64,000 bases of DNA. It comes from Lachnospiraceae bacterium XPB1003. Lineage in GTDB: Bacteria > Bacillota > Clostridia > Lachnospirales > Lachnospiraceae. The translations under genes and the position numbers were made by a program. Positions 60,383 to 64,000 of this stretch are shown here, in pieces; the stretch's first letter is position 1; the number at the start of each line of letters is the position of its first letter. The stretch lies in contig FMVK01000004.1 of the NCBI GenBank assembly GCA_900102065.1, positions 167,016 to 231,015 on the forward strand. Direction: 5' to 3'. The notes beneath the pieces were generated by a model, which was given only the letters and a program-made list of their open reading frames with translations, was not told the DNA's origin and did no database searches.

Positions 60383-62653
60383 ATGTTAACTTCAGTTATA
60401 GGATATCCGAGGATCGGAGCATTAAGAGAACTTAAATTTGCATCAGAAAAATATTTTAAAAATGAGATCGATGAGAAGGAACTTGCATCTGTAGCAAAAT
60501 CGTTGCGCAGTGCTCATTTGCAGAGTCAGAAAAAAGCGGGGATCGATCTTATTACATCCAATGATTTTTCATATTATGACATATTACTGGATACGGCTGT
60601 TTTATGCGGCATAGTACCGAAGCGGTATAAGGAACTGGGACTTTCGGATATAGATACATATTTTGCAATGGCTCGCGGATACCAGGGAGAGAAGGGTGAT
60701 GTCAAAGCTCTTGCAATGAAAAAGTGGTTCAACACAAATTATCACTATATCGTTCCGGAACTTGATGATGATATAAAGATCAGTCTTTCGGGAACCAAGA
60801 TTTTTGATGAATTTATAGAAGCTAAGAACGAAGGGGTCGAGACAAAGCCTGTGGTTGTAGGACCGTATACATTGCTTTCTCTTTGCAGATATACCGGCAG
60901 TAAGACCAGAGAAGATCGTGCGGATGAGATCATTGAGGTATATTCCGGGATCATAGAGAAATTGAAAGGAAGCGGTGCAAAGTGGATCCAGTTCGATGAG
61001 CCTTCGCTTGTGAGAGATTTAAGCACAGAAGATAAGGAATTCTTCAAGCAGCTCTACAAGAGCATTCTTGCTGTTAAAGGCAATGTTAAGATACTGCTCC
61101 AGACATATTTCGGTGATGTGAGGGATATCTATGAAGAACTGACTTCTCTTGAGTTTGACGGTATCGGACTTGATTTTGTGGAGGGAAAAAAGACTCTTGA
61201 ACTTGTTGAGAAGTACGGTTTCCCCGGTGACAAGTTATTGTTTGCAGGTCTTGTAAACGGTAAGAACATTTGGAGAAATAACTATGAAAAGACTCTTTCT
61301 ATCCTTGATGGATTAAAGAAAAAGGGGATCAATACAGTGCTTTCCACATCCTGCTCTCTTTTACATGTGCCCTATACTTTAGAGGGAGAGGATAAACTGT
61401 CAGAGGAATACAAGAAGCATTTTGCATATGCTGTGGAGAAGTTAGAGGAGTTAAAGGAACTTGCACTTCTGGCAGATACTGCAGACAGAAATTCATCAGA
61501 GGCATTTAAAAAGAATGAAGCTTTATTTGCAGAGGGAAGAGATTGTGCGGATGTGAGCGTTCAGGAGCGATTAAAGCAGATCAAGGAAAGTGACTATGTG
61601 AGACTGCCGGTAAGAAGTGAACGTGAAAAGATCCAGAAGACTGCTCTGGGACTCCCTGTTTTTCCGACGACGACCATAGGATCATTTCCTCAGACTAAGG
61701 ATGTAAAGAAGAATCGCTCTGCTTTTCGTAAGGGGGAGATCAGTGAAGAACAGTATAAGGAATTCAACCGTGAGAAGATCAAAGCTGTCATAGAGTGGCA
61801 GGAGAGCATCGGACTGGATGTGCTCGTACATGGTGAATATGAGCGTAATGACATGGTTGAATACTTTGGTGAATCTCTCTCCGGATTTCTTTTCACCGAA
61901 AAGGCATGGGTCCAGTCATATGGTACAAGATGTGTTAAGCCGCCTGTTGTATGGGGAGATGTGAGTCGTAAGAAGCCTATCACAGTGGAATGGTCTGTAT
62001 ATTCTCAGTCACTGACTAAACTTCCTGTTAAGGGAATGCTAACCGGACCGGTAACTATCCTGAACTGGTCCTTCCCCAGAGAGGATATCAGCACAGAGGA
62101 GTCTATGAGACAGATCGCGCTTGCGATACGAGATGAAGTGCTGGATCTTGAAGCTAACGGAATTAAGATCATTCAGATCGATGAGGCTGCTCTCAGAGAG
62201 AAGCTTCCTCTCAGAAGATCTGATTGGTACAGTGAGTATCTTGATTTCGCCATACCGGCATTCCGTCTCGTTCACAGTGGCGTGAAAGCTGAAACTCAGA
62301 TCCATACTCATATGTGCTACAGCGAGTTCACGGATATCATTCCGGCTATCGATGACATGGATGCGGATGTGATCACTTTTGAGGCATCCAGATCGGATCT
62401 TCTTATTCTTGATACACTGAAGGAATGTAATTTTGAAACAGAGGTCGGACCGGGGGTATATGATATTCACTCTCCCAGAATCCCTTCTGTTGATGAGATC
62501 GTTACAGCTTTGGAAAAGATGCGCGGGAAGATAGAAGATCAAAAACTCTGGGTAAATCCTGATTGCGGTCTGAAGACCAGAGGCGAGGAAGAAACCCGCC
62601 AGAGCCTTATCAATCTGGTTGAAGCAGCAAGGATCATAAGGAAAGAAGCATAG
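60383..62653 (+). CDS. metE: Cobalamin-independent methionine synthase
   Basis: Transfers methyl from 5-methyltetrahydrofolate polyglutamate to homocysteine. The 756-residue protein has both halves of the duplicated barrel: N-terminal [20 protein letters not shown] and C-terminal [20 protein letters not shown]. The zinc ligands are in [11 protein letters not shown] (His, Cys), the conserved EASRSD and the late Cys in [24 protein letters not shown] precedes the ATG. It is divergent from lysR and followed 16 bases later by metF, which supplies its methyl donor. Confidence 0.97.
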   Translation: MLTSVIGYPRIGALRELKFASEKYFKNEIDEKELASVAKSLRSAHLQSQKKAGIDLITSNDFSYYDILLDTAVLCGIVPKRYKELGLSDIDTYFAMARGYQGEKGDVKALAMKKWFNTNYHYIVPELDDDIKISLSGTKIFDEFIEAKNEGVETKPVVVGPYTLLSLCRYTGSKTREDRADEIIEVYSGIIEKLKGSGAKWIQFDEPSLVRDLSTEDKEFFKQLYKSILAVKGNVKILLQTYFGDVRDIYEELTSLEFDGIGLDFVEGKKTLELVEKYGFPGDKLLFAGLVNGKNIWRNNYEKTLSILDGLKKKGINTVLSTSCSLLHVPYTLEGEDKLSEEYKKHFAYAVEKLEELKELALLADTADRNSSEAFKKNEALFAEGRDCADVSVQERLKQIKESDYVRLPVRSEREKIQKTALGLPVFPTTTIGSFPQTKDVKKNRSAFRKGEISEEQYKEFNREKIKAVIEWQESIGLDVLVHGEYERNDMVEYFGESLSGFLFTEKAWVQSYGTRCVKPPVVWGDVSRKKPITVEWSVYSQSLTKLPVKGMLTGPVTILNWSFPREDISTEESMRQIALAIRDEVLDLEANGIKIIQIDEAALREKLPLRRSDWYSEYLDFAIPAFRLVHSGVKAETQIHTHMCYSEFTDIIPAIDDMDADVITFEASRSDLLILDTLKECNFETEVGPGVYDIHSPRIPSVDEIVTALEKMRGKIEDQKLWVNPDCGLKTRGEEETRQSLINLVEAARIIRKEA

Positions 62654-62669
62654 GGGTAAGCGTGACAGC

Positions 62670-63530
62670 ATGAAAGTATCCGAGATATATAAGAGCGGTA
62701 AGAGATCTCTGTCCTTTGAGATTTTTCCGCCCAAGAAGGAAGAAGAATTAAGGGATATTGATGATACTCTGGATGTTCTCTGTGAATTGAAGCCTGATTT
62801 TATCAGTGTGACTTTTGGCGCCGGAGGCAGCAGTAATTGTAACCGGACTATAGAACTGGCGAGAAAGATCAAGGATAAATACAAGGTTGAACCGGTGGTG
62901 CATCTTACTTGTCTTTGTTATGACAAAAAGGAGATAGATGAGTTTGCAAGGGTGCTGAATGATTCCGGGATAGAGAATATTCTGGCTCTCCGTGGCGATG
63001 ACAGAGAGGATATACCGAGGAAGACCGATTTCATGCATGCTTCGGATATGGCAGCTTATCTGAAGGAGAAGAATGATTTCTGTATTCTGGGAGCATGTTA
63101 TCCGGAAAAACATCCGGAGTCGGAAGATCTGATAAGTGAGATACATAATCTTAAGAAAAAGACTTCTGCGGGAACAGAGGTACTTCTATCGCAGTTATTC
63201 TTCGATAATAAGATCTTTTATGATTTCAAGGAAAAGTGTAGGATCGCAGATATCAATACACCGATAATTCCGGGAATAATGCCTGTTGTTAAGGCGACTC
63301 AGATCAAACGTATGGTTGCTCTGTGTAATGCTTCTTTCCCGGAACGTTTTCAGAAGATAGTTGATCTTTATGCTGACAGGAAAGAGGCTCTGTTTGACGC
63401 GGGAATGTCCTATGCATTGAGCCAGATCATCGATCTGATCGCAAGTGGGACCGACGGGATACATCTTTATACAATGAACAATCCCTGCATCGCACGGAGG
63501 ATCTGTGAAGGGATCAAAAATATTATCTGA
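62670..63530 (+). CDS. metF: 5,10-Methylenetetrahydrofolate reductase
   Basis: Flavin-dependent reductase that makes 5-methyltetrahydrofolate for MetE. The 286 residues have the family start LSFEIFPPKKEEELRDIDDT, the flavin-site THLTC-type VVHLTCLCYDKKEI, LALRGDDREDIP, and SQLFFDNKIFYDFKEKCRIA with PIIPGIMPV. Length is normal for the bacterial single-domain enzyme. It starts 16 bases after metE and ends with a terminator, so metE-metF is a two-gene operon. Confidence 0.96.
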   Translation: MKVSEIYKSGKRSLSFEIFPPKKEEELRDIDDTLDVLCELKPDFISVTFGAGGSSNCNRTIELARKIKDKYKVEPVVHLTCLCYDKKEIDEFARVLNDSGIENILALRGDDREDIPRKTDFMHASDMAAYLKEKNDFCILGACYPEKHPESEDLISEIHNLKKKTSAGTEVLLSQLFFDNKIFYDFKEKCRIADINTPIIPGIMPVVKATQIKRMVALCNASFPERFQKIVDLYADRKEALFDAGMSYALSQIIDLIASGTDGIHLYTMNNPCIARRICEGIKNII

Positions 63531-63550
63531 ATAAACGCATCTGAAATAAC

Positions 63551-63594
63551 GAAAAGCTGAACTATCTCCCAAATGATAAGTTCAGCTTTTTTTA
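63551..63594 (+). terminator. Intrinsic terminator of metE-metF
   Basis: AAAAGCTGAACT pairs with AGTTCAGCTTTT, followed by more T. Confidence 0.9.
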
Positions 63595-63794
63595 GGTCAA
63601 GGGTCAACATCGCATTTCGATTACAAGACTAAACTTTTCAATTACAAAAGTGGTATTTCGCCGACAAAAATGGCATCTCGCTTACAAATATGAAGTTTTC
63701 AATTTACAAAGTTGCATTTCCAAGTACAAAATCGCATCTCGCCTTGCTATTCATATTCAGCCAAGAGGTCAAGGGTCAAGAGGTCAAGGGTCAA
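63594..63794. repeat. Degenerate short repeats after metF
   Basis: AGGTCAAGGGTCAA occurs three times (63594, 63766, 63781). Between them is a loose series of 17-25-base units of the form GCATYTCGnnTACAAA (for example near 63612, 63671, 63709 and 63734), alternating with TTTTCAAT(T)TACAAA. From 63795 to 64000 no gene, RNA or further repeat is recognised; the short open frame crossing 63650-63868 has no ribosome site. Confidence 0.6.
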
Positions 63795-64000
63795 TTGGAA
63801 AACTAAATTCCAGTTGCCCTGTCTCACTGACTGGAACTTACTATTGCAAGGATGAGGGGTGGAAGTAACTTCTCCAAACATTCCTGAATGGTATTGATAC
63901 CAGCCATAAAAACTTCTACACTATAGTTACTTTACCGGCATACAGGATAGGGCAACGCTGGGGAGCGACCCGAGCAGTATACCGGATTCAACAGGAGCAG

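Noticed and set aside
63608..63740. Possible CRISPR array
   Set aside because: Units are not identical, spacing is 17-25 bases and no cas genes are present.
63650..63868. 72-codon open frame after metF
   Set aside because: It crosses the degenerate repeats, has no ribosome site and encodes a repetitive, unfamiliar sequence.

Overview
The window looks like chromosomal DNA of a low-to-moderate-GC, Gram-positive anaerobe of the Clostridia, most likely a Lachnospiraceae (Butyrivibrio-like) gut or rumen species. This rests on strong Shine-Dalgarno sites, a PP2C/PASTA-kinase pair, lipoprotein-type ABC binding proteins, YesM/YesN regulators next to a family 43 glycosidase, Rpn-type and SMI1 genes, and many hybrid histidine kinases. 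The taxon is inferred from gene content and was not tested by a search. No rRNA, tRNA or CRISPR array was seen.

Layout. 1-10.6 kb is the conserved housekeeping cluster priA(end)-def-fmt-[hybrid histidine kinase]-rsmB-rlmN-prpC-prkC-rsgA, tightly packed with overlapping genes. A second hybrid kinase (10.7-13.7 kb) and a convergent polytopic membrane protein follow. 15.5-18.9 kb holds a zinc-ribbon membrane protein, a tiny membrane protein, a secreted protein made of four tandem repeats, and a TPR protein. 19-27.5 kb is a sugar module: a GH43 glycosidase with a probable catabolite-control site, a YesM/YesN two-component system and a four-gene ABC importer with two different permeases. HU follows at 27.8 kb.

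Three blocks concern sulfur amino acids. 28.1-31.9 kb (minus strand) is metY-permease-ATPase-binding protein. 47-50.1 kb is an Rrf2 regulator divergent from metY-cysK, whose long leader carries a 36-codon ORF and a terminator/antiterminator-like arrangement. 58-63.5 kb is an MTA/SAH-deaminase-like amidohydrolase, a LysR regulator, and divergent metE-metF, with three perfect inverted repeats in the lysR-metE gap. A broken gene resembling 2-amino-thiazoline-4-carboxylate hydrolase (cysteine formation) at 35 kb fits the same theme.

32-47 kb is accessory: esterases, TetR and MarR regulators with readable operators, lone immunity-like proteins (CdiI-like, SMI1/KNR4), small lipoproteins, a VanZ protein, a family 32-like glycosyltransferase, a possible Nif11-like small protein, and at least six gene remnants. 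50-57.8 kb mixes a nuclease-helicase fusion, two diguanylate cyclases (one fused to an FHA domain), hydrolases, a DUF2752/CD225 membrane pair, an aldo/keto reductase and an acyltransferase. The last 470 bases carry a terminator and short degenerate repeats but no recognisable gene.
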